The notes below the pieces were generated by a model, which saw only the letters and a list, made by a program, of their open reading frames with translations, was not told the DNA's origin and ran no database searches. Positions 7,737-15,633 of a stretch of 37,697 nt of DNA are shown piece after piece. The stretch's first letter is position 1. Each line of letters starts with the position of its first letter. The DNA is from Clostridiales bacterium. GTDB taxonomy: Bacteria > Bacillota > Clostridia > Christensenellales > UBA1750. The translations under genes were made by a program, and so were the position numbers. Location: positions 1 to 37,697 of the forward strand of contig SVHB01000018.1 of assembly GCA_015056005.1 (NCBI GenBank), read 5' to 3'.

Positions 7737-8972
7737 ATGGCAAGAGATTATTCGCATCGTTTGGGCAGCAAAAAAGTGCGTTTCTTAAAGAAAGACGGAA
7801 CGCCCATTAAAGGAGCAAATGTCGGCGTTGATATGGTGCGCCATGAGTTTTTGTTCGGCGGCGGGCTTTTTGACAGCGTCCAGTATGCCTCGGGCGAGAT
7901 GAGCGACCCCAAGGCGAGGGAATTCTTTGAAGCAAAGTTTGCCAAATGGAAGGAGCTCCACAATAACTGCACGCTTCCGTTCTATTGGGGCGGCTTTGAG
8001 CGCGAAAGGGGCAAGCCGAGGCTTGAACAGACCATGGCGGGCGCAAAATGGCTGAAAGATCAGGGCATAACCCTTAAAGGTCACCCGCTTTGCTGGCATA
8101 CAAGCACAGCGAATTTCCTGCTCGATATGACCAATGAGGAAATTATCAAAGCACAGGTGGAGCGCATCTACCGCGACGCGGGCTATTTTGCGGGCGTTAT
8201 CGATATGTGGGACGTCATAAACGAAGTCGTTATAATGCCCATTTTCGATAAATACGATAACGGCATAACAAGGATATGCAAGGAGCTGGGAAGGGTCAAG
8301 ACCGTAAAGACCATGTTTGACGCGGTAAGAAAGGTCAATCCCAACGCGACGCTTCTTATCAACGATTTCAATCTTTCCACCAATTATCAGATACTGATCG
8401 ACGGCTGCTTAAACGCGGGCGTTTCCATTGACGAGATAGGTCTTCAGACTCACCAGCATCAGGGGTATATGGGTGAAGAAAAGCTTATGGAGATACTTGA
8501 AAGGTATGAGGTTTTTGATAAACCCATGCATTTCACCGAAATCACCCTCACTTCCGGTCATATCATGCCTCCCGAGATCGTTGACCTCAATGATTACAAG
8601 GTGAGCGAGTGGCCCACCACGCCCGAGTTTGAAGACAGGCAGGCAAGGGAAATGAGCGAGATGTACGAGATACTCTTCAGTCATCCTCTTGTCAGGACAG
8701 CTTACAGCTGGGAGTTCATTGACGGCGGCTGGCTGGGCGCTCCTTCCGGCATGCTCAGAAAGGACGGCTCTAAAAAGCCCGTATACGATGCTCTCTATGA
8801 CCTTATCAGAAAACAGTGGTGGACCAATACCACCGCTTTGACCGACGAGGACGGTTATGCCGAGATAAAAGGCTACAGAGGCGATTATGAGCTTTCGATA
8901 TTCGATAAAAAAGTCGACCTTGCGCTTAGAAAAGATGAGCTTTGCGGCGTAAAGACCTATATTATAGACTGA
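7737..8972 (+). CDS. GH10 endo-beta-1,4-xylanase-like enzyme, cytoplasmic
   Basis: A 411-aa GH10 barrel enzyme. The acid/base is Glu163 in MWDVINEVV and the nucleophile Glu268 in MHFTEITLT; GHPLCWHTS, INDFN, and IGLQTHQHQGY are GH10 landmarks. A short N-terminal beta segment with an FGGG motif and a C-terminal extension after residue 360 resembling a carbohydrate-associated beta module flank the barrel. No signal peptide is present, so it probably cleaves imported xylo-oligosaccharides. The ATG at 7737 has AAAGGTG upstream. It is a single gene between two terminators. Partner GH51 lies 4 kb away on the other strand. Exact substrate is inferred. Confidence 0.87.
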   Translation: MARDYSHRLGSKKVRFLKKDGTPIKGANVGVDMVRHEFLFGGGLFDSVQYASGEMSDPKAREFFEAKFAKWKELHNNCTLPFYWGGFERERGKPRLEQTMAGAKWLKDQGITLKGHPLCWHTSTANFLLDMTNEEIIKAQVERIYRDAGYFAGVIDMWDVINEVVIMPIFDKYDNGITRICKELGRVKTVKTMFDAVRKVNPNATLLINDFNLSTNYQILIDGCLNAGVSIDEIGLQTHQHQGYMGEEKLMEILERYEVFDKPMHFTEITLTSGHIMPPEIVDLNDYKVSEWPTTPEFEDRQAREMSEMYEILFSHPLVRTAYSWEFIDGGWLGAPSGMLRKDGSKKPVYDALYDLIRKQWWTNTTALTDEDGYAEIKGYRGDYELSIFDKKVDLALRKDELCGVKTYIID

Positions 8973-8984
8973 AAATAAAGTTAA

Positions 8985-9016
8985 AGCCCGCGATCAAAGA
9001 ATCGCGGGCTGTTTTT
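8985..9016. terminator. Bidirectional terminator between GH10 and GDPD
   Basis: A perfect 10-bp stem AGCCCGCGAT/ATCGCGGGCT with loop CAAAGA, followed by GTTTTTG on the plus strand and by T-rich sequence on the minus strand. It sits between two convergent stop codons. Confidence 0.88.
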
Positions 9017-9022
9017 GTACGC

Positions 9023-9754
9023 TTATTCAAGAATGTTGGAGGTGATGAAGTCTACGCCCATATCGATGAGGGCTTCGGCTTCTTCCTTTGTGTCGCAGGT
9101 CCACACGTTTACTTTGATCCCTGCGCTGTGAAGCTTATCTACGATCTGCTTGTCGGTGATCCTCTTGTAGTAGATGTCAAGATCGAGCTTGTTGTCGACA
9201 AGGTTTTTGATAAGCTCGTCGTCCACTTCCTTGGAGGTGAGGAACTGGATGGTGCTGTCGGGCAGCAGCTGCCTTACGGTCACGCAGTTATACCACGAGA
9301 AGGAGATGAAGGTCACGCCGTCGATATAGCCTAAGGCTTTGATCTCATCCAGAATGCGGACAAGATCATCGTAAGTAAATTCGTTCTTGAGCTCGAGCAC
9401 GGCGATCTTTTCGTATTTTTTGCAGATGGAGATGTAGTCGCACAGAAGCGGGATGCGGATATCCTGCCTGTTTCTGCTTCCGTCTATATCGGGCAGGACC
9501 ACATTTTCAAGAGCAGCATAGTCGTTTTCTTCAACGTTTATGCAGAATTCCTTGTTGGAAACGCGGTCGGTGGTCTCGTCGTGGATGATCACAAATTTGC
9601 CGTCCTTGGTCACATGCACGTCGGTCTCGATGCCGTAATAGCTCCTGTTGCCTGCCGCAACGAAAGCGGGGCAGGTGTTTTCTCTTTCAAGCCCGCTAAG
9701 ACCTCTGTGGGCTACCATTTTTACGTTTTTCTTTTCGATCTTTATGGAATCCAT
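9023..9754 (-). CDS. Glycerophosphodiester phosphodiesterase (GDPD family)
   Basis: A 243-aa GDPD barrel protein, the usual short cytoplasmic size. It releases glycerol 3-phosphate from deacylated phospholipids. AHRGLSGLERENT (His16) and GIETDVHVTKDGKFVIIHDET carry the metal and catalytic residues; LELKNE and VNVWTCDTKEEAEALIDMGVDFITSN complete the family pattern. The ATG at 9754 has GGGAGAG 8 nt upstream. It has its own promoter, which lies just past the ABC exporter stop. No membrane segment or signal peptide. Confidence 0.93.
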   Translation of the reverse strand: MDSIKIEKKNVKMVAHRGLSGLERENTCPAFVAAGNRSYYGIETDVHVTKDGKFVIIHDETTDRVSNKEFCINVEENDYAALENVVLPDIDGSRNRQDIRIPLLCDYISICKKYEKIAVLELKNEFTYDDLVRILDEIKALGYIDGVTFISFSWYNCVTVRQLLPDSTIQFLTSKEVDDELIKNLVDNKLDLDIYYKRITDKQIVDKLHSAGIKVNVWTCDTKEEAEALIDMGVDFITSNILE

Positions 9755-9796
9755 ATATGTCTCTCCCAAATATTTGATTTTGTTTTGCTTGGTGTA

Positions 9797-9825
9797 ATTA
9801 TACCACCCGGAAAAATAAATATCAA
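9797..9825 (-). promoter_or_regulatory. Promoter of the GDPD gene
   Basis: Minus-strand TTGATA (9820-9825), 17-bp spacer, TATAAT (9797-9802), placed between the ABC exporter stop and the GDPD start. Confidence 0.8.
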
Positions 9826-9838
9826 TGAACAAATACAG

Positions 9839-11548
9839 CTACTGCGATCTTCTGTAAAGGTCAAAATAGAGCCCCTTTGCTTCCATTAGTTCACCGTGAG
9901 TGCCGTCTTCTTTTATCTTTCCGTCCGATATCACCACGATGCGGTCGGCGCTCTTTATGGTGGAGAGGCGATGTGCGATAACTATGGTCGTGCGCTCTTT
10001 TCTCAGGCTGCTTATGGCGGAGTATATGCTCTGCTCGCTTTTGTTGTCAAGGGCGCTTGTGGCTTCGTCCAGTATCATTATGGGCGCGTTTTTAAGAAGC
10101 GCTCTTGCTATGCCTATCCTCTGGCGCTGACCGCCCGAGAGATGCACGCCGCGCTCGCCGACCAGGCTTTCATAGCCGTTTTTTGTGGAAAGTATGAACT
10201 CGTGGCAGTCGGCGGCCTTTGAAGCCGAAATGATTTCCTCCATGGAAGCATCGGGTTTTCCCATGCGGATGTTATCGGCTATCGAACAGTCGAAAAGATA
10301 GGTATCCTGCTGCACCCATGCGATGTTTTTGCGAAGGGATGAAAGCGATATCTTTTTGATATCGACGCCGTCGATGAGTATGCTGCCGCTTTTTGTATCG
10401 TAAAAGCGCTGTATGAGCGCGCTTAAGGTGGATTTGCCGCTGCCGGATACGCCGACAAGCGCCGTAAAGCTGCCTTTTTTCAGTTCAAGGTCAAAGTCCT
10501 TGATCACGGGCTCGTTTTCCCTGTAGGAGAAGTGTACGTCTTTTACGCTTATATCGCCGGCAATGCCGATATCAACCGCATCTTTAGCCTGCGGAATATC
10601 GGGCTTTGTTTCAAGCAGGGTCATCACCCTGTCAAAGCCCGCCATGCCAGACTGAAACTGGGTTATCATCCATGTGAGCTGCTTTATGGGCGAGGTGATA
10701 TAGGTTATGTACATGGTAAATGCAAGCAGGGCGGATACCTGCATTTCGCCCTTAAGTACAAATATGGCTCCGATGATGACCACGGAAGCGGTGCAGAGGT
10801 TGATGAGCAGCCTTGTTGCAAATTCGTTGTAGGCTTCGTTTCTGTAAACATCGCAGCGGCTTTTGTAAAAGCGTTCACCGGCAAGGCGGAAGCGGTTTAC
10901 CTGCTTTTCTTCGTTTGAAAACGATTTGACCGTGCGGATGCCGCCTAAGATATCGGAAGCGTGTGCGTTGATATCCGCGATGCGCTCCTTGCTTAAATAC
11001 GATACCTTTTTTATGCGCCTGCCGAAAAAGCAGGTCTGTATTACCAAAACCGGCACAAACGCTATGGCGATGAGCGCAAGGCGAGGGTTTATCATAAGAA
11101 GCATTACCGAAGCGCCGAGCACCCTGACGGCGCTTATCAGATAATCCTCAGGCGCGTGATGGAAAAGCTCGGTCAGGTCGAGCAGGTCGTTGGTCAGGCT
11201 GCTCATAAGGCGGCCGACTCTGTTTTTATCGTAAAAGGCAAAATCGAGGGTCGTAAGATGCTCGAAAAGCTCCTGCCTGAGATCGCTTTCCATCCTTGCA
11301 CCCAGCGCGTGCCCGAAGCAATCGTAATAAAAGCAGCCGATAAGGTGCAAAATGAGCGCAAGCAGCATAAGCATGCCGCTGCTTACTATGGCGTTTATGC
11401 TGCCGCCGTCCAAAGCGGTCTGCGTGATGATCTGGGTAAGCTTTGGTATGAACAGATATGAAACCGATTCCAAAAGCGCCGCCAGCATCACAAGGATAAA
11501 CCGTTTTTTATATCTGACGTAATAGCTGAGAAACTTTTTGAGTCTCAT
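9839..11548 (-). CDS. ABC exporter half-transporter (fused permease-ATPase)
   Basis: A 569-aa exporter of MsbA/LmrA/YheI type. Residues 1-315 form a six-helix type I exporter membrane domain; residues 330-569 form the nucleotide-binding domain with Walker A GVSGSGKST (366-374), Q-loop near 413, signature LSGGQ (470-474), Walker B MILDEATSALD (Asp494, Glu495) and switch His526. All catalytic residues are intact. No second half-transporter is adjacent, so it probably works as a homodimer. The ATG at 11548 has AAGGCGG upstream and a clear promoter. Substrate cannot be inferred from sequence or context. Confidence 0.93.
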   Translation of the reverse strand: MRLKKFLSYYVRYKKRFILVMLAALLESVSYLFIPKLTQIITQTALDGGSINAIVSSGMLMLLALILHLIGCFYYDCFGHALGARMESDLRQELFEHLTTLDFAFYDKNRVGRLMSSLTNDLLDLTELFHHAPEDYLISAVRVLGASVMLLMINPRLALIAIAFVPVLVIQTCFFGRRIKKVSYLSKERIADINAHASDILGGIRTVKSFSNEEKQVNRFRLAGERFYKSRCDVYRNEAYNEFATRLLINLCTASVVIIGAIFVLKGEMQVSALLAFTMYITYITSPIKQLTWMITQFQSGMAGFDRVMTLLETKPDIPQAKDAVDIGIAGDISVKDVHFSYRENEPVIKDFDLELKKGSFTALVGVSGSGKSTLSALIQRFYDTKSGSILIDGVDIKKISLSSLRKNIAWVQQDTYLFDCSIADNIRMGKPDASMEEIISASKAADCHEFILSTKNGYESLVGERGVHLSGGQRQRIGIARALLKNAPIMILDEATSALDNKSEQSIYSAISSLRKERTTIVIAHRLSTIKSADRIVVISDGKIKEDGTHGELMEAKGLYFDLYRRSQ

Positions 11549-11586
11549 ATAAATATTCCGCCTTTTATGTTTTTTGTTTGAGAATT

Positions 11587-11615
11587 ATTATACATAAGTT
11601 GATCGAGCCTGTAAA
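11587..11615 (-). promoter_or_regulatory. Promoter of the ABC exporter
   Basis: Minus-strand TTTACA (11610-11615), 17-bp spacer, TATAAT (11587-11592) with an extended TG one base before the -10. Confidence 0.78.
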
Positions 11616-11630
11616 GCTTGCCTTTTTCAT

Positions 11631-11659
11631 AAAAAAGCCCGAACGGGAATGTTCGGGCT
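11631..11659 (-). terminator. Intrinsic terminator after mgtE
   Basis: On the minus strand a 9-bp stem AGCCCGAAC/GTTCGGGCT with loop ATTCCC, followed by a run of six Ts, 12 bp past the mgtE stop. Confidence 0.88.
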
Positions 11660-11670
11660 GAATAAAGCTA

Positions 11671-13005
11671 TCAGATTTTCAGTATCGCGACCGCGATGGA
11701 GAAGTACAAAAGCACTGAGCAGGCATCAACGATTGTCGTGATAAGAGGGGACGCCATGATGGCGGGGTCGAGCTTCAGTTTCCTTGCGAGCATGGGCAGA
11801 CAGCAGCCCAGAGATTTTGCAAGCACTGCGGTGGCGATAATCGAAATGCCAAGGACTGTTGCAAGCGCCAGCGTTCCTTCGGGCATGAGCATAATGCGCA
11901 CGGTGTTTACTATCGCAAGCGCGCTGCCCACCATGAGCGCTATCCTGAATTCCTTGAAAAGGACTTTTAAGAAATCCCTGTTTTCGATCTCGTCAAGGGC
12001 AAGACCGCGTATTACCATGGTCGCGCTCTGGGAGCCGCAGTTACCGCCGGTACCCATGAGCATGGGAACGAACGATACCAGCACAGGAAGCGAAACGAAC
12101 GCCGCTTCATAATGGGTGAGTATCATGCCGGTGAAGGTGGAGGATATCATAAGCAGCATGAGCCAGAGTATACGGCTCTTTGCATGCTTCCAGACCGGGG
12201 TGCGCAGATAGGAATCGTCCTCGGGGGTAATAGCCGCCATCTTCATGATGTCCTCGGTGTTTTCTTCCTGCAGAACGTCGATAGCGTCGTCGTAGGTCAC
12301 TATGCCAACGAGCCTGTTTTCCTGATCGACAACGGGAATGGCCATGAAGTCGTATTTGTCAAAGCACATCGCGGCTTCTTCTTTGTCGTCTGTGGTTTTG
12401 ACAAACACAACATGCTTGTGCATGATATCGCCGATGACAATATCTTTGCCGGCAAGTATCATTTCCTTTACGGTCACAACGCCGACCAAGTGCAGGTTTG
12501 AATCGGTAACAAAGCAGGTATATATCGTTTCCTTGTCTATACCTATCTTTCTTATCCTTGCAAAGGCTTCAAATACGGTCATGTCCGCGCGAAGACCAAC
12601 GAATTCGGTAGTCATTATGGAACCTGCGCTGTCCTTTGGGTAGCGCAATATCTGGTTGATCTGCTCTCTGGTGTGAGGGTCGCAAAGGCGGAGAATCCTT
12701 CTTACAACGTTTGCGGGCATTTCTTCGATTATATCTACCGCGTCGTCAACATAGAGCTCTTCAAGATAGGAATGAAGCTCGGCATCTGTGAAGATGCGGA
12801 TGAGCAGCTCCTGCATTTCGGTCTCCATTTCGACGAAGACCTCCGCCGCGATATCCTTGGGAAGCATTCTGAAAACGGGAAGCTGCTTGTTTTCGGGCAG
12901 CTCGCTTAAAAGATTTGCAATATCAACGGGGTTCATATCCCTGATGACCGATAAAAGCTGCGTATAATCCTTTTTTTCTATGAGTTCAAGTTCTTTTTCA
13001 AACAT
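11671..13005 (-). CDS. mgtE: Magnesium transporter MgtE
   Basis: A 444-aa channel of standard length. The cytoplasmic N domain (about 1-130, helical repeats such as MNPVDIANLLSELPE) is followed by two CBS domains (about 130-255; VGVVTVKEMI and VDQENRLVGIVTYDDAIDVL) that sense Mg2+, a plug helix, and a C-terminal five-helix pore with the hallmark GTGGNCGSQSATMVIRGLAL and DP at the last helices. I start at the ATG at 13005, behind GGGAGG; the longer frame upstream reads through the leader terminator and is not protein-like. Regulation by the leader is described separately. Confidence 0.95.
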   Translation of the reverse strand: MFEKELELIEKKDYTQLLSVIRDMNPVDIANLLSELPENKQLPVFRMLPKDIAAEVFVEMETEMQELLIRIFTDAELHSYLEELYVDDAVDIIEEMPANVVRRILRLCDPHTREQINQILRYPKDSAGSIMTTEFVGLRADMTVFEAFARIRKIGIDKETIYTCFVTDSNLHLVGVVTVKEMILAGKDIVIGDIMHKHVVFVKTTDDKEEAAMCFDKYDFMAIPVVDQENRLVGIVTYDDAIDVLQEENTEDIMKMAAITPEDDSYLRTPVWKHAKSRILWLMLLMISSTFTGMILTHYEAAFVSLPVLVSFVPMLMGTGGNCGSQSATMVIRGLALDEIENRDFLKVLFKEFRIALMVGSALAIVNTVRIMLMPEGTLALATVLGISIIATAVLAKSLGCCLPMLARKLKLDPAIMASPLITTIVDACSVLLYFSIAVAILKI

Positions 13006-13201
13006 CGGCTTTCCTCCCTTGGGAAAAATAAAAGGACGCTGAAAAAAGCGTCCGGCGTAGGTTGGGAGCGAAAAAAAGCACAAAAGATCAGGCACACAAA
13101 ACAGCCGCCGGGACTTTTTGTGCGTAAAATGCATTCATGATCCTTGTACTGCATATACCCCCGGCATCCATTTGTGTTTCACCTGCCTTATAAAATGATC
13201 C
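13006..13201 (-). promoter_or_regulatory. mgtE leader RNA, candidate riboswitch/attenuator
   Basis: From the promoter to the start codon lie about 195 nt on the minus strand. A terminator sits immediately before the ribosome site. Upstream, GTCCCGGCG (minus, 13114-13106) can pair, with one bulged C, with CGCCGGAC (minus, 13057-13050), which contains half of the terminator stem: the classic terminator/antiterminator choice. A GCACAAAA/TTTTGTGC stem frames that segment. A Mg2+ sensor is expected from the gene, but I could not match the conserved M-box (ykoK) sequence, so the class is open. Confidence 0.6.
13024..13053 (-). terminator. Attenuator hairpin in the mgtE leader
   Basis: Minus-strand stem GGACGCT/AGCGTCC with loop TTTTTC, followed by TTTTATTTTT, ending only a few bases before the GGGAGG ribosome site of mgtE. 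A terminator in this place indicates conditional transcription. Confidence 0.8.
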
Positions 13202-13207
13202 ATAAAA

Positions 13208-13236
13208 AGAATAGTCCTCTTTTTGTCCCTTGTCAA
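13208..13236 (-). promoter_or_regulatory. Promoter of mgtE
   Basis: Minus-strand TTGACA (13231-13236), 17-bp spacer, TATTCT (13208-13213). It fixes the leader length at about 195 nt. Confidence 0.78.
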
Positions 13237-13276
13237 CCGATTTTAACCTTTTATTAATAGATAATATTGCTGTATG

Positions 13277-13286
13277 GTGTTATAAT
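13277..13286 (+). promoter_or_regulatory. Extended -10 promoter of the P-type ATPase
   Basis: TG-T-TATAAT at 13278-13286, about 38 bp before the start codon; no good -35 at the right distance, consistent with an extended -10 promoter. Confidence 0.5.
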
Positions 13287-13323
13287 CTAAATCAGGAAGA
13301 TTATATTATGGGATATTGCGAAT

Positions 13324-15633
13324 ATGAATGAAAATTATTTGAAATATAAGGGTTTGAGCAGCGCCGATGCAAAAAAAGCAGCAGACGCGGGGCTTATAAA
13401 CGAAAGCACTCAAAAGAGCACAAGGAGCGCTTACGCCATAATCGCATCCAACCTGTGTACTCTTTTTAACCTTGTGAATTTTATCCTTGCACTGCTGCTG
13501 TTTTACGTTGGTTCATACAAAAACATGCTGTTCATGGGTGTAGTCATATCGAACCTTTTGATCGGTGTGGTGCAGGAATTGAGGGCCAAGAAAGCCGTTG
13601 ACGATCTTTCCCTCATGAACGCGGCAAAGGCAAACGTCATCAGGGATTCAAAGCTGATGGAAATAGCATCGGATATGGTCGTACAGGGCGATCTGATCGT
13701 ATTTTCTCAGGGCGATGAGGTTTGCGCGGACTGCTTGTGCCTTGAAGGGAGCTGCGAGGCGGATGAGTCGTTCATAACCGGTGAGTCCGAGGGCGTGAAC
13801 AAAAAGGCTGGCTCTACCCTGCTCGCGGGCAGCCACATCGTCAGCGGAAATATCCTTGCAAGGGCGGAAAAGGTGGGACATGATACCTATATAGCCGGCA
13901 TTGCAAGGGGCGCAAAAAAGTATAAAAAGCCGTATTCGACGCTTATGACGGCGCTTAAGAAGATAGTCGTTTTCTCAAGCGCGATCATAATCCCCGTAGG
14001 CGTTTTATTGTTCAGGTCCCAGTATCTGATAGAGGCAAACCTTAAAAACGCTGTGGAACAGACCGTGGGCGCGCTGATCGGCATGATCCCCGAAGGGCTT
14101 ATGCTGCTCACCAGCACCGCGCTTTGCCTTGGCGTAATAAGGCTTTCGAGCAAAAAGATACTGGTCAGGGAGCTTTATTCGATTGAATCACTTGCAAGGT
14201 CGGACATCGTCTGCTTTGACAAAACGGGCACGCTCACCACGGGCAAAATGCAGCTGAGCGCGCTTTTGCCGATGGAAGGCAAGGACGCGCAGGAGGCCTC
14301 CGCTTTGATAGCAAAGCTTATGGGCGTTCTTTTGGATGATAACCCGACCGCCAAAGCGCTGAGGGAAGCCTTCGGGCAGGAAAAATGCGATGCGGAAGAA
14401 ATTCTGCCTTTTTCTCCAAAAACCAAGTTTTCCGGCGCAAGGATAGACGGATGCTATTATGTTATAGGCGCCCCAGATGTTATCGTAAGCTCAAAGGCGC
14501 AGCGCCTTGAAGCGCTGAGCAAAGGCGGGCAGAGGGTTTTGATGCTGGCAAAATGCGATTTGCTTGATAAGGACGGGTTTCCGAAGGATGCGCAGCCTAT
14601 CGCATACATTACCCTGAGGGACGAAATTCGAAAAGGCGCGCATAAGACAGTAAGCTATTTTTATTCTCAGGATATGGACGTAAGGGTCATATCGGGCGAT
14701 TCGGTAAAGACGGTTTGCGAAATAGCAAAGCGCTGCGGGGTAAAAGGCTATGAAAAAGCGGCAGATATATACGGTATGAGCGATGATGAGCTTAAAAGAA
14801 TCGCGGAAAGCACCGTTATTTTCGGAAGAGCCAACCCTGAGCAAAAAAAGACGATAGTAAAAATACTCAGGTCAAACGGTCATGTAGTGTGCATGACGGG
14901 CGACGGCGTGAACGATGTTCCCGCAATGAGGGAAGCGGATTGCTCTGCTGCAGTGGCAAGCGGCACCGAGGCTGCCAGAGGCGCTGCCCATCTGGTGCTT
15001 GCGGGCAGTGATTTTGACAGCCTGCCCTCGGTCGTAAATGAGGGCAGAAGGTGCATAAACAATATAACCCGTTCCGCGTCGCTTTTCCTTGCAAAGACGG
15101 TATATGCAACCGTGCTTGCCATAGCCTTTGTGTTTATAGACAGACCGTATCCTTTCATGGCAGTGCAGATGACGCTCATAAACGGCGCGGCAATAGGCAT
15201 ACCGTCGTTCCTTCTGGCGCTCGAGCCCAGCTTTGAAAGGGTGAAGAAGGGCTTCCTTTCCGATGTTCTGGAGCGCGTGCTGCCTGCGGCCTTGCTTGTG
15301 ATAGCGGGCGTGTTGGGCATAAGCCTTATAGGCGGGAACTATTTCCCGGATGAGAGCATATCCACCATGTGCGTTATGTATACCGCGTTTGTCAGCATGC
15401 TGCTGCTGATAAGGGTGGCGATGCCGATGAACATAAGGCGCGGGGCGCTGGCTTCGGCGATGATACTGCTGTTTATTTTGCAGGTCGCTGTTTTGCCGGG
15501 ATTTTATTCGGTATCAAAGCTTGCGGGAAGCGAAATAAAAGCGCTTGCCATTTTGATGGCTGCTGCTGCGGCAGTATATGTTTGTGTGCTCATGATGATT
15601 GAAAGATACAAAAACAGGGGGATAAAGAAATGA
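13324..15633 (+). CDS. P-type cation-transporting ATPase (CtpE-like)
   Basis: A 769-aa HAD P-type ATPase. The actuator loop carries TGES (ADESFITGESEGV), the membrane cation site PEGL (GMIPEGLMLLTS), the phosphorylation site DKTGTLTTG is at Asp299, and the hinge is TGDGVND near 525-531. Six C-terminal membrane segments follow. The compact N domain and the MIPEGL motif resemble the CtpE/YloB-like group, suggesting Ca2+ or a related divalent cation (inference). No heavy-metal domains or CPx motif. The ATG at 13324 has only a modest GGGA upstream. The next gene overlaps by 4 bp. Confidence 0.9.
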   Translation: MNENYLKYKGLSSADAKKAADAGLINESTQKSTRSAYAIIASNLCTLFNLVNFILALLLFYVGSYKNMLFMGVVISNLLIGVVQELRAKKAVDDLSLMNAAKANVIRDSKLMEIASDMVVQGDLIVFSQGDEVCADCLCLEGSCEADESFITGESEGVNKKAGSTLLAGSHIVSGNILARAEKVGHDTYIAGIARGAKKYKKPYSTLMTALKKIVVFSSAIIIPVGVLLFRSQYLIEANLKNAVEQTVGALIGMIPEGLMLLTSTALCLGVIRLSSKKILVRELYSIESLARSDIVCFDKTGTLTTGKMQLSALLPMEGKDAQEASALIAKLMGVLLDDNPTAKALREAFGQEKCDAEEILPFSPKTKFSGARIDGCYYVIGAPDVIVSSKAQRLEALSKGGQRVLMLAKCDLLDKDGFPKDAQPIAYITLRDEIRKGAHKTVSYFYSQDMDVRVISGDSVKTVCEIAKRCGVKGYEKAADIYGMSDDELKRIAESTVIFGRANPEQKKTIVKILRSNGHVVCMTGDGVNDVPAMREADCSAAVASGTEAARGAAHLVLAGSDFDSLPSVVNEGRRCINNITRSASLFLAKTVYATVLAIAFVFIDRPYPFMAVQMTLINGAAIGIPSFLLALEPSFERVKKGFLSDVLERVLPAALLVIAGVLGISLIGGNYFPDESISTMCVMYTAFVSMLLLIRVAMPMNIRRGALASAMILLFILQVAVLPGFYSVSKLAGSEIKALAILMAAAAAVYVCVLMMIERYKNRGIKK

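Noticed and set aside
13006-13134. N-terminal extension of MgtE by 43 residues
   Set aside because: The extension would translate the leader terminator; a strong GGGAGG site places the start at 13005 and matches MgtE length.
13050-13201. Calling the mgtE leader an M-box riboswitch
   Set aside because: Function fits, but I could not align the conserved ykoK core; only a generic attenuator is supported by reading.
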